Origin: Granulosicoccus sp964437945
Lineage (GTDB): Bacteria; Pseudomonadota; Gammaproteobacteria; Granulosicoccales; Granulosicoccaceae
Length of the DNA: 18,819 nt
Assembly (NCBI GenBank): GCA_964437945.1
Contig: CAYTJF010000102.1
Location: 1 to 18,819 of the forward strand
Reading direction: 5' to 3'
Shown here: positions 1 through 7,530 of the stretch, piece after piece
How positions within the stretch are numbered: the first letter of the stretch is position 1
Layout: each line of letters starts with the position of its first letter
The notes under the pieces: generated by a model
What the model saw: the letters and a program-made list of their open reading frames with translations, nothing else
What the model was told of the DNA's origin: nothing
The model's database searches: none
Position numbers and translations under genes: made by a program

Positions 1-701
1 ACCAGCACTTTTTGCATACGTTTTTGCAATGGCACGGTGTTTAGTATTTTTTGTAATTCACTGCCAGGCGCGGTAGTTATTGCGGCCGCAAAGTCAGCCA
101 GCGGTGATGGTTCGTTCAGGTTGAAGTGATTGAGAAAATTTTTCAGCTCTTCATTGTAGAGCGGGTTTAGCGGAATGAGCTCTTTTATCGACTGGATTAA
201 AGCCATTGCATAAGCTTTTATTTCTGGTGTTCTTACCGATTTTTCAGGCGGATAGATAACTTCAGCGGCAAATGGCGTCTCGCGGCTAATCCAGTGAGTT
301 AGCTTGAAGCGTTGCAGTCCCTGAGCAATAAACTGAATTTTGCCATTGCTTGACACGACATTATGTAATTTGACCACGCAGCCAATCTTTTCGAAGTCAT
401 CGGGGTTAGCTTTGGCAGCTTCCTGATCTCCAGCGTAGCAAAGACCGAGTAGCTGAGAATCCATTTTGGATAGCGCTGCGAACGTTTCCTGCCACGGGTC
501 CTCATCAATAACCAGAGGCTGCACCTGCGCCGGGAAAAAGGGTCGCTCAAATATGGGCAGCAACAGCAAATGATCAGGCAGGTTCTGATTAGGCAGAATC
601 AGTCCGCTGTTCGCGTCATTTTCGGGTTGAAGCGAGTCTAGAGTGTCGGGTTCGTCGCTACCGTCCATGACAATACCTGAGTCGTTTTCGTTATCGTTCA
701 T
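1..701 (-). CDS. Lon-family ATP-dependent protease, N-terminal part (runs off the left edge)
   Basis: Reading from an ATG at 701 down to base 1 gives about 233 codons with no stop, so the gene continues outside the window. After an acidic, low-complexity start of about 40 residues (MNDNENDSGIVMDGSDEPD...) comes a LON substrate-binding domain: LPDHLLLLPIFERPFFPAQV, then VIDEDPWQETFAAL, LLGLCYAGD, FEKIGCVVKLHNVVSSNGKI and an FIAQGLQRFKL segment typical of the fold. The PIFERPFFPAQVQPLV wording resembles the second Lon of gammaproteobacteria (the Pseudomonas AsrA/PA0779 type) more than classical E. coli Lon, whose equivalent is PVLPLRDVVVYP. The AAA+ and Ser-Lys peptidase domains would lie outside the window, so activity cannot be judged. 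A weak AAGG lies about 12 nt before the ATG; an in-frame ATG at 667 is an alternative start. Lon proteases degrade misfolded and regulatory proteins in the cytoplasm. rep lies upstream on the same strand. Confidence 0.88.
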   Translation of the reverse strand, partial: MNDNENDSGIVMDGSDEPDTLDSLQPENDANSGLILPNQNLPDHLLLLPIFERPFFPAQVQPLVIDEDPWQETFAALSKMDSQLLGLCYAGDQEAAKANPDDFEKIGCVVKLHNVVSSNGKIQFIAQGLQRFKLTHWISRETPFAAEVIYPPEKSVRTPEIKAYAMALIQSIKELIPLNPLYNEELKNFLNHFNLNEPSPLADFAAAITTAPGSELQKILNTVPLQKRMQKVL

Positions 702-748
702 ACCGCGTTGGGTGCCTTCATAATGGTGAAGTGTTCTTACATAGACAG

Positions 749-776
749 AAGATATGCAATTGCGTTCTTATTTCAA
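749..776 (-). promoter_or_regulatory. Candidate promoter for the Lon-family gene
   Basis: On the minus strand, TTGAAA (776-771) and TATCTT (754-749) are separated by 16 nt, a fair sigma-70 pair in the 156-bp gap between rep and the protease gene. The -35 extends as CCTTGAAA, close to the sigma-32 -35 consensus CTTGAAA, but the -10 side (CATATCTT) lacks the CCCC of a strong heat-shock promoter. The 5' leader would be about 40 nt. This is by inspection only. Confidence 0.35.
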
Positions 777-857
777 GGCGCGTGCCGATGATGCAATGAA
801 ATAGTAAAAAGTGTGACTTGATTGTTCATTTAACCAGCATTGCACCTACAACGCACC

Positions 858-2867
858 TCAGTCCTCTGAAAGCATATCCATCAGCCCCTGCAAAGCCTGT
901 TTTCCTGCTACTCGCTGTGCACCAGGATCTGCCAAATTGGGTTCACCTAACATAACTACGTCTTCAGAGGGCAAATCATCCAGGTACCGGCTTGGTTCGC
1001 AAGCGGTCAGTTCGCCATACTTCTGACGCGACCGGGCACGAGTGAAGGTCAAGGAGTGTCGCGCTCTCGTCATACCTACATAGCATAGACGTCTTTCCTC
1101 TTCGAGTGCTCCCTCATCAACACTATTGGCGTGAGGCAATATGTCCTCCTCCATACCAACCATGAATACATGTGGAAATTCGAGACCCTTAGCGGCGTGA
1201 AAGGTCGATAATTGCACCTGATCATGATGTGCATCGTCTTCCTGACGAGACAGCATATCCTGCAGACATAATCTTGACACAGCGTCAGAGAGCGACACAT
1301 CATGACCTTCGTCATCGGTTAATATTCGGCTCAGCCACTGCAGAAATTCTTCTGTGTTTTCAACGGCTCTTTGCGCTTGCTGCGGTGTGTCGGATTGCCT
1401 TTCCAGCCATCCGGTGTAGTCCATGTCATTGAACAAGCTGCGAACCACATCCATAGCCTGGCCACGTTCGGCATTGTCGGCGGTCAGGGTTATCCAGTTG
1501 GCAAAGCGTTGTAACCGATGTAGTGCTTTGCCTGACAGTGTCTCGGATAAGCCAAAGCTGTGACAGGCATCAAACAGAGTTGAATTGGTTTGCCGAGCAT
1601 ACTCGCCAAGCTTTGACAGGGTGGTTGGTCCAATCTCGCGGCGTGGCGTGTTTATGCAGCGCAAGAAAGCGGTGTCGTCGTCGGGGTTAACCAGTAATTT
1701 CAGATAAGCGAGCATGTCTTTGATTTCAACTCGATCAAAGAATGACTTGCCGCCACTAATGGCGTACGAAATTTGTTTTTCTCGCAGTGCTTGCTCGAAC
1801 ACGCGGGATTGAAAATTACTGCGATACAAAATGGCAAAGTCACCGAAACGACGATTCTTTTGAAAATGCTGAGTCATTATTTCAGCGGCCACCCATTCAG
1901 CCTCGTCGATACCGTGTCGACACACTGAAATACGCAATTCATCTCCGATACCAAGCGCACTCCAGAGTTTCTTTTCAAACAGGTGTGGGTTGTGGCTGAT
2001 AATTGCATTGGCGCAACGCAAAATACGTTGGCTGGAACGATAATTCTGCTCAAGCTTTACGACTCGCAAATTCGGATAATCGGTTTTCAGGTTCATCAGG
2101 TTTTCTGGCCTGGCACCACGCCACGAATAGATCGATTGATCATCATCGCCAACTGCGGTAAGTGCACCAAACTTATCCACTAACAAACGAATCATTTCAT
2201 ATTGTGCAGCGTTGGTATCCTGGTACTCATCAATGAGCATATGTCGCGTTTGATCGCACCAGCGTTTTTGTACATCAGGGTGCTCACGCATCAGGCGAAC
2301 CGGCAAGCTGATCAGGTCATCGAAATCGACTGAATTACAAGCTCGCAGTAAGCGTTCATAGTCTGCATAAAGCAGTGCTGCTACGCGCGTTTGATCGTCG
2401 CCAGATTCTGTTAGCGCTTGTTCCGGTGTTGTGAAGGTACTTTTCCAGTTCGAGATAATTGATTGTGCGGTACGATCTTCCATTGCGCTGTTCTGTTCAG
2501 AGATAATTTCTCGAAGCGCCGACAGTGAGTCACCCTGATCCATAATAGTAAACCCACGACGCAATCCAATATGCTCTCCATCTTTGTGCAGCATATTCAA
2601 ACCGAGCCTGTGGAAAGTTGATATTGACAGGCCTCGAATGGATTTTGCGTCGAGTTTTTTACTCAATCGCTCGCGCATTTCCATCGCCGCCTTGTTGGTG
2701 AATGTTACCGCGATGATGGAGCGCGGCTGGTAGCGTTTCTCAGTCAGCAGGTAGGCAATTTTTTCTGTGATCACACCCGTTTTACCGCTTCCAGCACCAG
2801 CGAGCACGAGCACCGGAGTATCGACGTGAAGGACGGCTGCTCGTTGTTGAGGATTGAGGTGGTTCAT
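858..2867 (-). CDS. rep: ATP-dependent DNA helicase Rep (UvrD/Rep superfamily 1)
   Basis: Superfamily 1A 3'-5' DNA helicase that clears proteins ahead of the replication fork. From the chosen ATG (MNHLNPQQRAAV) it is 669 aa; E. coli Rep is 673. All helicase motifs are visible: Walker A AGAGSGKT near residue 23, AVTFTNKAAMEMRER (motif Ia), LIDEYQDTNAAQYE (II), AVGDDDQSIYSWRGA (III), EQNYRSS (IV), STFHAAKGLEFPHVF (V) and EERRLCYVGMTRAR (VI). The C-terminal wording (LTFTRARSRQKYGEL, then EPSRYLDDLP) is Rep-like rather than UvrD/PcrA-like. The frame is open upstream to 2960, but those 31 residues are unlike the family and run into the region where the promoters should lie, so ATG 2867 is preferred although no clear Shine-Dalgarno precedes it. 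Two in-frame stops (TGA, TAG) end the gene. It diverges from the phosphatase gene to its right. Confidence 0.95.
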   Translation of the reverse strand: MNHLNPQQRAAVLHVDTPVLVLAGAGSGKTGVITEKIAYLLTEKRYQPRSIIAVTFTNKAAMEMRERLSKKLDAKSIRGLSISTFHRLGLNMLHKDGEHIGLRRGFTIMDQGDSLSALREIISEQNSAMEDRTAQSIISNWKSTFTTPEQALTESGDDQTRVAALLYADYERLLRACNSVDFDDLISLPVRLMREHPDVQKRWCDQTRHMLIDEYQDTNAAQYEMIRLLVDKFGALTAVGDDDQSIYSWRGARPENLMNLKTDYPNLRVVKLEQNYRSSQRILRCANAIISHNPHLFEKKLWSALGIGDELRISVCRHGIDEAEWVAAEIMTQHFQKNRRFGDFAILYRSNFQSRVFEQALREKQISYAISGGKSFFDRVEIKDMLAYLKLLVNPDDDTAFLRCINTPRREIGPTTLSKLGEYARQTNSTLFDACHSFGLSETLSGKALHRLQRFANWITLTADNAERGQAMDVVRSLFNDMDYTGWLERQSDTPQQAQRAVENTEEFLQWLSRILTDDEGHDVSLSDAVSRLCLQDMLSRQEDDAHHDQVQLSTFHAAKGLEFPHVFMVGMEEDILPHANSVDEGALEEERRLCYVGMTRARHSLTFTRARSRQKYGELTACEPSRYLDDLPSEDVVMLGEPNLADPGAQRVAGKQALQGLMDMLSED

Positions 2868-2985
2868 GGGTGTAACATGATTATCGAGGCGATAGTCTAG
2901 CCGCTTCGAAGATAAAGATCTTGTTGACAGATGATTAAACAACAGATTCAACAAAGGCACACAAATCTATTTGTATCGCTGGTCT

Positions 2986-2991
2986 TATAAT
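2986..2991 (+). promoter_or_regulatory. Perfect -10 hexamer upstream of the HisN-like gene
   Basis: A TATAAT lies 72 nt before the ATG at 3064, in the rep/phosphatase divergent spacer. I see no good -35 at 16-18 nt. A TTGACA at 2924-2929 is too far away to pair with it. It is a plausible but unproven promoter for the phosphatase gene. Confidence 0.3.
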
Positions 2992-3063
2992 AGCGGCCGA
3001 ACACAATTCCGATAAAACTGAATTACTGACCCGTTTTGGGCACTAACAACCCCTAACTTGACT

Positions 3064-3912
3064 ATGGACTCTGTCGATCTGAAACACACCCTAAACGTCG
3101 CAATCGAAGCTGCGGACTCTGCACAAAAAACGATCAAATCTCATTTATCATCGGGGGACTGGTCGGTGAGCTATAAACAAGACGACAGTCCGGTAACTGA
3201 AGTGGATGTTGCCACCGAACAAGCCATAAAAGCGGTGTTGACCAAACATACGCCAGATGCAGCCTTTTATGGGGAGGAAACCGGGCGATCGCCTGCTCAA
3301 TCGATACAGAATAAGGACAATGCAGAACAACAACTTTGGCTTGTCGATCCGATTGACGGTACCAAAAGCTTTATTCGAAACATGCCTTTTTACTCAACCC
3401 AGATTGCACTTCAAGTTGACTATGAGCTTTGTGTGGGGGTGTCCAATGCACCGGCTTATGGTGAACGAATGATTGCCAGTTTGGGTGGTGGCGCATGGCT
3501 CAATGACAAACAGGTTAACTGTCGCGATACGCGTGTATTATCAGATGTTTTTTTGTCCACAGGCAATCTTGATCGGATGGCAAAGTCACCTGCTTGTTGG
3601 GAGGTACTTCGAAAAATCATGACACAGGTTCGTCGAGTGCGTGGTTATGGTGACTTTTGTCATTACCATCAACTGTGTTGCGGACAGACCGATTTAATTA
3701 TTGAGTCGGACGTGAATATTCTCGATATTGCAGCGCTTACCGTTGCGGTGAGAGAGGCTGGTGGGGTGATAACCGATTTAGCCGGACGGGATATTTCGCT
3801 GGATACCACATCGGTTCTGGCGGCTGGTACGAAAGAGTTGCATGCAAGAATACTTGAGATGACACAGCCTGTGTTCGAGGACTACAAGCCAGCGATTCAA
3901 TACCTATTGTAG
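3064..3912 (+). CDS. Inositol monophosphatase-family phosphatase, probably HisN-type histidinol-phosphatase
   Basis: A 282-residue Mg-dependent phosphatase of the IMPase/CysQ/HisN fold. Visible motifs are DDSPVTEVDVATEQAI near the N-terminus, the metal-binding GEETG, the signature WLVDPIDGTKSF (residues about 95-106), RGYGDFCHYHQLCCGQTDLI, and the third metal site ILDIAALTVAVREAGG, where the usual Trp before the Asp is Leu. The RGYGD...YHQL...G.TDLIIES layout and the Gly-rich VREAGGVITDLAG end resemble HisN (L-histidinol phosphate to L-histidinol) more than SuhB or CysQ, but substrate assignment inside this family from sequence alone is unreliable. No other his gene is in the window. ATG 3064 is chosen; a TTG two codons earlier (3058) is possible, and neither has a convincing Shine-Dalgarno. 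It stands alone, divergent from rep and convergent with phaB. Confidence 0.8.
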   Translation: MDSVDLKHTLNVAIEAADSAQKTIKSHLSSGDWSVSYKQDDSPVTEVDVATEQAIKAVLTKHTPDAAFYGEETGRSPAQSIQNKDNAEQQLWLVDPIDGTKSFIRNMPFYSTQIALQVDYELCVGVSNAPAYGERMIASLGGGAWLNDKQVNCRDTRVLSDVFLSTGNLDRMAKSPACWEVLRKIMTQVRRVRGYGDFCHYHQLCCGQTDLIIESDVNILDIAALTVAVREAGGVITDLAGRDISLDTTSVLAAGTKELHARILEMTQPVFEDYKPAIQYLL

Positions 3913-3965
3913 GGGCATTTATACAACTGAAAGAGCATTTCTCGATTGTTCATAGTCATCACAGG

Positions 3966-4706
3966 TCAATGCATAAACAACCCACCATTAACTTCCATCT
4001 CATGCCCGGTAATATACCCGGCGTCATCATCAACTAAAAATCGCACCGCTCGTGCAATTTCATAAGGCTGACCAACACGACCTACCGGGATGGTTTCTAA
4101 TGCCTGATTCAGTAGTTCTTTAGGGATGCTTTCAACCATGCTGGTTTGCATTAGTCCGGGAGATACCGTGTTCACGGTGATTCCGTGTCTTGCAACTTCT
4201 TGTGCCAGCGCTTTGGTAAACCCATGCACACCAGCTTTTGCTGCACAGTAGTTTGTTTGACCGAATTGGCCGCGTTGCGCGTTAACGGACGACAGATTAA
4301 CTATTCGACCAAATCGTTGCTGCCGCATGGACTCGATAACTGGTTTACACATGTTGTACAGAGAGCCAAGGTTTGTATTAATTACCGCGCTCCAGTCTGC
4401 CGCATCCATTTTTGTGATGGTTGAATCGCGAATAATACCGGCGTTATTGATCAGCACATCAATGCGACCAAATTCTCCCAATAACTGCTCAATCATTTGC
4501 TCGCATTGCGATTGGTTGGATACGTCGGCGGCGGCGATTGTGCAATTAAACCCGGTTTTATCGCATTGCTGCTGCCATTGCTTTGCTTGTTGTTCCAGTT
4601 CAGGAAAAAAATTAGCAATGACTGTATAACCATCGTTGCCAAGATGTGCACAAATGGCTGCACCGAGACCAGTCGTACCGCCAGTAACCAGAGCGACTTT
4701 GCTCAC
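3966..4706 (-). CDS. phaB: Acetoacetyl-CoA reductase PhaB (SDR family)
   Basis: NADPH-dependent reductase converting acetoacetyl-CoA to (R)-3-hydroxybutyryl-CoA, the monomer for polyhydroxybutyrate. A classical short-chain dehydrogenase: nucleotide-binding TGGTTGLG (residues 8-15), NNAG (87-90), catalytic S140 in NLSSVNAQRGQFGQTNY, Y153 and K157 (YCAAK), then VNTVSPG and a C-terminal GHEMEVNGG. The wording VNAQRGQFGQTNYCAAKAG is diagnostic of PhaB as opposed to FabG. Starting at the GTG at 4706 gives 246 aa, the same length as the Cupriavidus enzyme, and places AGGAG 7 nt upstream; the open frame reaches a further GTG at 4721, but that would bury the Shine-Dalgarno. It follows phaA with a 51-bp gap, as part of a two-gene unit. 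No phaC synthase is in the window. Confidence 0.94.
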   Translation of the reverse strand: MSKVALVTGGTTGLGAAICAHLGNDGYTVIANFFPELEQQAKQWQQQCDKTGFNCTIAAADVSNQSQCEQMIEQLLGEFGRIDVLINNAGIIRDSTITKMDAADWSAVINTNLGSLYNMCKPVIESMRQQRFGRIVNLSSVNAQRGQFGQTNYCAAKAGVHGFTKALAQEVARHGITVNTVSPGLMQTSMVESIPKELLNQALETIPVGRVGQPYEIARAVRFLVDDDAGYITGHEMEVNGGLFMH

Positions 4707-4713
4707 TGCAATA

Positions 4714-4718
4714 CTCCT
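4714..4718 (-). promoter_or_regulatory. Strong Shine-Dalgarno fixing the phaB GTG start
   Basis: AGGAG on the minus strand, 7 nt before GTG 4706. It is one of the few strong ribosome-binding sites in this window and decides between the two possible GTG starts of phaB. Confidence 0.7.
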
Positions 4719-4757
4719 CACATTTGATTTTGGTCTGTTGTTTGAAAGGTTTGTCAG

Positions 4758-5957
4758 TTACACCACACTAGTGGATGGACCACTAGTATTTTCAAGTGCC
4801 AGCGCAACGCCCTGACCACCGCCAATGCACAGCGTAGCCAGACCGCGCTGGACATTGCGTCGCTTCATTTCATGCAACAGCGTAACAAGCACGCGCGCAC
4901 CAGAGGCACCGATCGGATGCCCTAACGCTATCGCGCCGCCATTAACGTTTACTTTGGCAGGGTCTAAACCCAGCTCACGCATGACGGTAAGTGACTGTGC
5001 AGCAAACGCTTCATTTGATTCGATAAGGTCAAGCTCATCAAGCGACCAATCAGCGCGTTCAAGACATTTATTTACTGCCGGGACGGGCCCGTAACCCATA
5101 ATGGCTGGGTCCACACCAGCGGTGGCTGTGGCTTTGATGCTAGCCAGTGGTCGTAGCCCGGATAATTTTGCCTGAGCTGCGCTCATGACTACAACTGCCG
5201 CAGCGCCATCGTTTATGCCGGAGGCGTTAGCGGCAGTTACTGAGCCTTCACGCTTGAACGCTGCGCGAAGCGTTGCTATTTTTTCTATCGACGTATCAGG
5301 CTTTGGATACTCGTCTTTGTCAACCAGTGTGGGGTCGCCGCGGCGTTGCGGTACCTCTACCGGTACTATTTCATCAGCAAACTTGTCGCTCGCGGCAGCG
5401 GCTTTATTTTGCGAATCAATTGCAAATGCGTCTTGATCTTCACGAGTGATAGAAAATTGATCAGCCAGATTTTCAGCCGTTTGACCCATATGGTAATTAT
5501 TAATGGCACACCACAATCCATCATTGATCATTGTGTCAACCATTTCCCAATTACCCATGCGCTGGCCTGATCGAGATGCGGGTAGTGCGTGAACCGCTGC
5601 ACTCATGTTTTCCTGCCCGCCAGCTATAATGGTTGTAGCATTGCCAGCAAGAATCGCCTGACGGGCTAAAGCCACAGCATCGAGCCCACTGCCACATACG
5701 CGATTGATGGTGAGCGCTGGCACGGTGTTCGGCAAACCACCGGCTAATGCTGCCTGCCTGGCAGTATTTTGTCCTGCCGCTGCGGTTAATACATGCCCGA
5801 GGATAACGTCGTCCACGCTTTCAGGTGGTATGTCTGTATCGACTAGCAATGCTTTAATAACCGCCGCCCCCAGCTCGCTGGCAGGTAAACTTGACAGGGC
5901 TCCGCCAAAACTACCCACCGGCGTTCTGCGTGCAGCAACTATAACGACTTCATCCAA
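4758..5957 (-). CDS. phaA: Acetyl-CoA C-acetyltransferase (PhaA-type thiolase)
   Basis: Condenses two acetyl-CoA to acetoacetyl-CoA, the substrate of the adjacent reductase. It has 399 residues (Cupriavidus PhaA 393). The N-terminal VVIVAARRTPVGSFGG, the active-site nucleophile C88 in NRVCGSGLDAV, the H347 motif GGAIALGHPIGASGAR and the second catalytic cysteine C377 in ATLCIGGGQG are all present at the expected positions. The start must be the TTG at 5957: upstream in the same frame there is no ATG or GTG before a TAG at 5991-5993. An out-of-frame ATG lies at 5953. The last residues (ENTSGPSTSVV) extend past the usual GGGQG.A...E end and are encoded by an inverted repeat. It sits first in a phaA-phaB unit and is divergent from the adenylate cyclase gene. 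Confidence 0.94.
   Translation of the reverse strand: MDEVVIVAARRTPVGSFGGALSSLPASELGAAVIKALLVDTDIPPESVDDVILGHVLTAAAGQNTARQAALAGGLPNTVPALTINRVCGSGLDAVALARQAILAGNATTIIAGGQENMSAAVHALPASRSGQRMGNWEMVDTMINDGLWCAINNYHMGQTAENLADQFSITREDQDAFAIDSQNKAAAASDKFADEIVPVEVPQRRGDPTLVDKDEYPKPDTSIEKIATLRAAFKREGSVTAANASGINDGAAAVVVMSAAQAKLSGLRPLASIKATATAGVDPAIMGYGPVPAVNKCLERADWSLDELDLIESNEAFAAQSLTVMRELGLDPAKVNVNGGAIALGHPIGASGARVLVTLLHEMKRRNVQRGLATLCIGGGQGVALALENTSGPSTSVV
4767..4787. repeat. Perfect 8-bp inverted repeat at the phaA 3' end
   Basis: ACTAGTGG and CCACTAGT flank a 5-nt spacer (ATGGA). The hairpin lies inside the last codons of phaA, 7 bp before its stop and about 60 bp before the phaB start. No T-tract follows on the minus strand, so it is not a standard intrinsic terminator. 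It could act as an mRNA-stability or partial-attenuation element between the two cistrons. Confidence 0.6.
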
Positions 5958-5989
5958 AAGGGTTTCAACCTGGAAATGATTTCCGTAAC

Positions 5990-6017
5990 ACTATACCCGA
6001 AATTCTCTTCCATTCAG
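5990..6017 (-). promoter_or_regulatory. Candidate phaA promoter
   Basis: On the minus strand TATAGT (5995-5990) is a 5/6 match to the -10 consensus. A weak -35 CTGAAT (6017-6012) lies 16 nt upstream. The -10 is about 33 nt before the TTG start, giving a leader of about 25 nt. Two CAGGCA copies (6015-6020, 6022-6027) followed by GCCTG overlap the -35 side and could form an operator. Confidence 0.35.
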
Positions 6018-6047
6018 GCATCAGGCACAGCCTGTCACCAACGCTTG

Positions 6048-6070
6048 TGATAATCTTGAGGGTGTTATCA
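6048..6070. repeat. Small inverted repeat upstream of the cyclase gene
   Basis: TGATAA and TTATCA with an 11-nt spacer in the phaA/cyclase divergent region. It could be an operator half-site pair or chance. There is no T-tract, so it is not a terminator. Confidence 0.25.
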
Positions 6071-6120
6071 TTTATACACAAAAGCGTACTTTTGTTCGAT
6101 TTGCATAGGGTCTTACGGCC

Positions 6121-6162
6121 ATGATTATGGGCTGGAGAAAAACTGAGTTCATTCGTTCTTGA
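6121..6162 (+). CDS. Possible 13-codon leader ORF overlapping the cyclase start
   Basis: The frame encodes MIMGWRKTEFIRS and then TGA. An AGGG at 6107-6110 sits 10 nt before its ATG. Its stop overlaps the TTG start of the cyclase (TTGA), the classical arrangement for translational coupling by re-initiation. The cyclase's own start has no Shine-Dalgarno within 15 nt. There is no homology evidence for such a short peptide, and it may be fortuitous. Confidence 0.35.
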   Translation: MIMGWRKTEFIRS

Positions 6163-7436
6163 CTATCCCTTTTTACAATCCCGCTCGCCGAAACGTTACT
6201 TTCTCGCTTGTTCTGATATTGGCACTGTTGTTACTCGTGTTTACAGGTTTGGGTGTTTTTCGCATGTATTTCAGTTTCGACTGGACAGGCGGACAAGATG
6301 GGTCGGGCCAACTGTTTACATTTAAGGTTCGAGGGGGAAACTCTTACAATTTGATTGAAGCTGCGCCGTTCGGTTCAGTTTTTTGGAGTACACAGCTCAT
6401 CACGTTGCTGCTGGCAATTGTACTGCCATGGTTTCGATTTATTGGTGGTTCGATTCTGGCGCTGTTGGCTGCAGGCAGTATATTTATTCTGCATTTTCAT
6501 CAAAGTCCTGCGGTACCTTCCATACCAATGGAATTCGAATTGCTGATCGTACTCGTGTTGTTTGTGTTGTACGTGTTGTTGCAATACTTTGCTGAAATAC
6601 GTGATCGCAAGCATTTTACCGGACTGCTTAGTCAGTACGTTCCTCCGGAGTTGGCCAGTGCATATACACGAAATCCTGAAAGCATGGGGCTTCAGGGGGA
6701 AGAGCGTGAAATCAGTGTACTATTTTGCGATGTGGTAGGGTTTGCTGCCATCTCTGAGCAACTGGAATCTAAACAGGTTGCACAGTTTCTCAATGGTTTC
6801 TTCTCCCATGTCAGTAAAGTGGTTGTTCGTCATCGCGGCACTATTGACAAATTTATGGGTGACAGTGTCATGGCTATTTGGGGGGCACCAGCACCCACTC
6901 AAACACATGCTTTCGATGCCTTATCTGCAGCCATGGACATTCAAAATGAATTGGCACAATTGAATGCGCAATTCAAACGTAATTCCCTGCCGGAAATCAA
7001 GTTTGGCGTAGGAGTTAGCACTGGCATGGCGACTGTTGGTCCATTGGGTTCAGATATTCGAATGGACTACACCGTTGTTGGCGATACCGTCAATGTCGCA
7101 CAGCGTTTGGAAGAGCAGACTAGAAAATACCACGTGCCCATTATCGTTTCAGACAAAACGGCCAAAGCGTTACCCGATATGCTGTTTCGGGAATTAGATA
7201 CGGTAATAGTAAAAGGGCGTAAGCAGTCGGTGACTATGCTGCAACCAATGGGAGCATCTGTAAATGCCGATATCGAGACCAAGAAGTTCTTAACACTGCA
7301 CCGTCAGGCAATGGAAGCAAGCAAGGTTGGTGATTGGTCAAAAGCGACCGATATGTTTACCAGGCTTCGTAACGAATGGGGACCAGAAGATATGTACGAT
7401 CTCTATCTCAACGGGATAAAGCAAGCATCAACTTAA
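6159..7436 (+). CDS. Membrane-bound class III adenylate cyclase
   Basis: 425 residues. N-terminal membrane domain with about four hydrophobic helices (near 14-36, 75-92, 94-113, 127-145) and a 40-residue non-cytoplasmic loop after the first, then a class III nucleotidyl cyclase domain from about 183. Catalytic residues are complete: metal-binding D191 (VLFCDVVGF) and D235 (KFMGD), adenine-specifying K231, Thr at the second specificity position (T305 in DYTVVGD, as in cyanobacterial CyaC-type enzymes), and transition-state N312 and R316 (VNVAQR). It should therefore make cAMP from ATP on the cytoplasmic side. The membrane part does not look like CHASE2 or HAMP and its signal is unknown. The C-terminal 60 residues may form one TPR-like helical hairpin. 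TTG is the only start possible after the in-frame TGA at 6144-6146. Confidence 0.9.
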   Translation: MTIPFYNPARRNVTFSLVLILALLLLVFTGLGVFRMYFSFDWTGGQDGSGQLFTFKVRGGNSYNLIEAAPFGSVFWSTQLITLLLAIVLPWFRFIGGSILALLAAGSIFILHFHQSPAVPSIPMEFELLIVLVLFVLYVLLQYFAEIRDRKHFTGLLSQYVPPELASAYTRNPESMGLQGEEREISVLFCDVVGFAAISEQLESKQVAQFLNGFFSHVSKVVVRHRGTIDKFMGDSVMAIWGAPAPTQTHAFDALSAAMDIQNELAQLNAQFKRNSLPEIKFGVGVSTGMATVGPLGSDIRMDYTVVGDTVNVAQRLEEQTRKYHVPIIVSDKTAKALPDMLFRELDTVIVKGRKQSVTMLQPMGASVNADIETKKFLTLHRQAMEASKVGDWSKATDMFTRLRNEWGPEDMYDLYLNGIKQAST

Positions 7437-7469
7437 CCCTCATCGTCACATTTTAAGCTAACGTAATTA

Positions 7470-7530
7470 TCCAGCGGATTTACTCAGTGGGCTTATCCAG
7501 CGGGCTTGTCCAGTGGGTTTATCCAGAGGA
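7470..7530. repeat. 13-nt tandem repeat (4.7 copies) across the bpt stop codon
   Basis: Consecutive 13-nt units on the plus strand begin at 7470, 7483, 7496, 7509 and 7522 (the last partial), with consensus TCCAGYGGGYTTR. The bpt stop (7493-7495) is inside the second unit, so the last residues of Bpt (NPLDKPAG) are repeat-encoded. Since 13 is not a multiple of 3, each unit is read in a different frame. Confidence 0.85.

Noticed and set aside
2868..2960. An extra 31-residue N-terminal extension on Rep
   Set aside because: The frame is open, but the added residues do not resemble the family and occupy the expected promoter region. ATG 2867 gives the normal Rep length.
2924..2991. TTGACA at 2924 paired with TATAAT at 2986 as one promoter
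   Set aside because: The spacing is 56 nt, far from the 16-18 nt needed. Only the -10 was kept, at low confidence.
6121..6160. Programmed frameshift fusing the leader ORF to the cyclase
   Set aside because: No slippery heptamer or stimulatory structure is evident at TCTTGA. Re-initiation at the overlapping TTG is the simpler reading.
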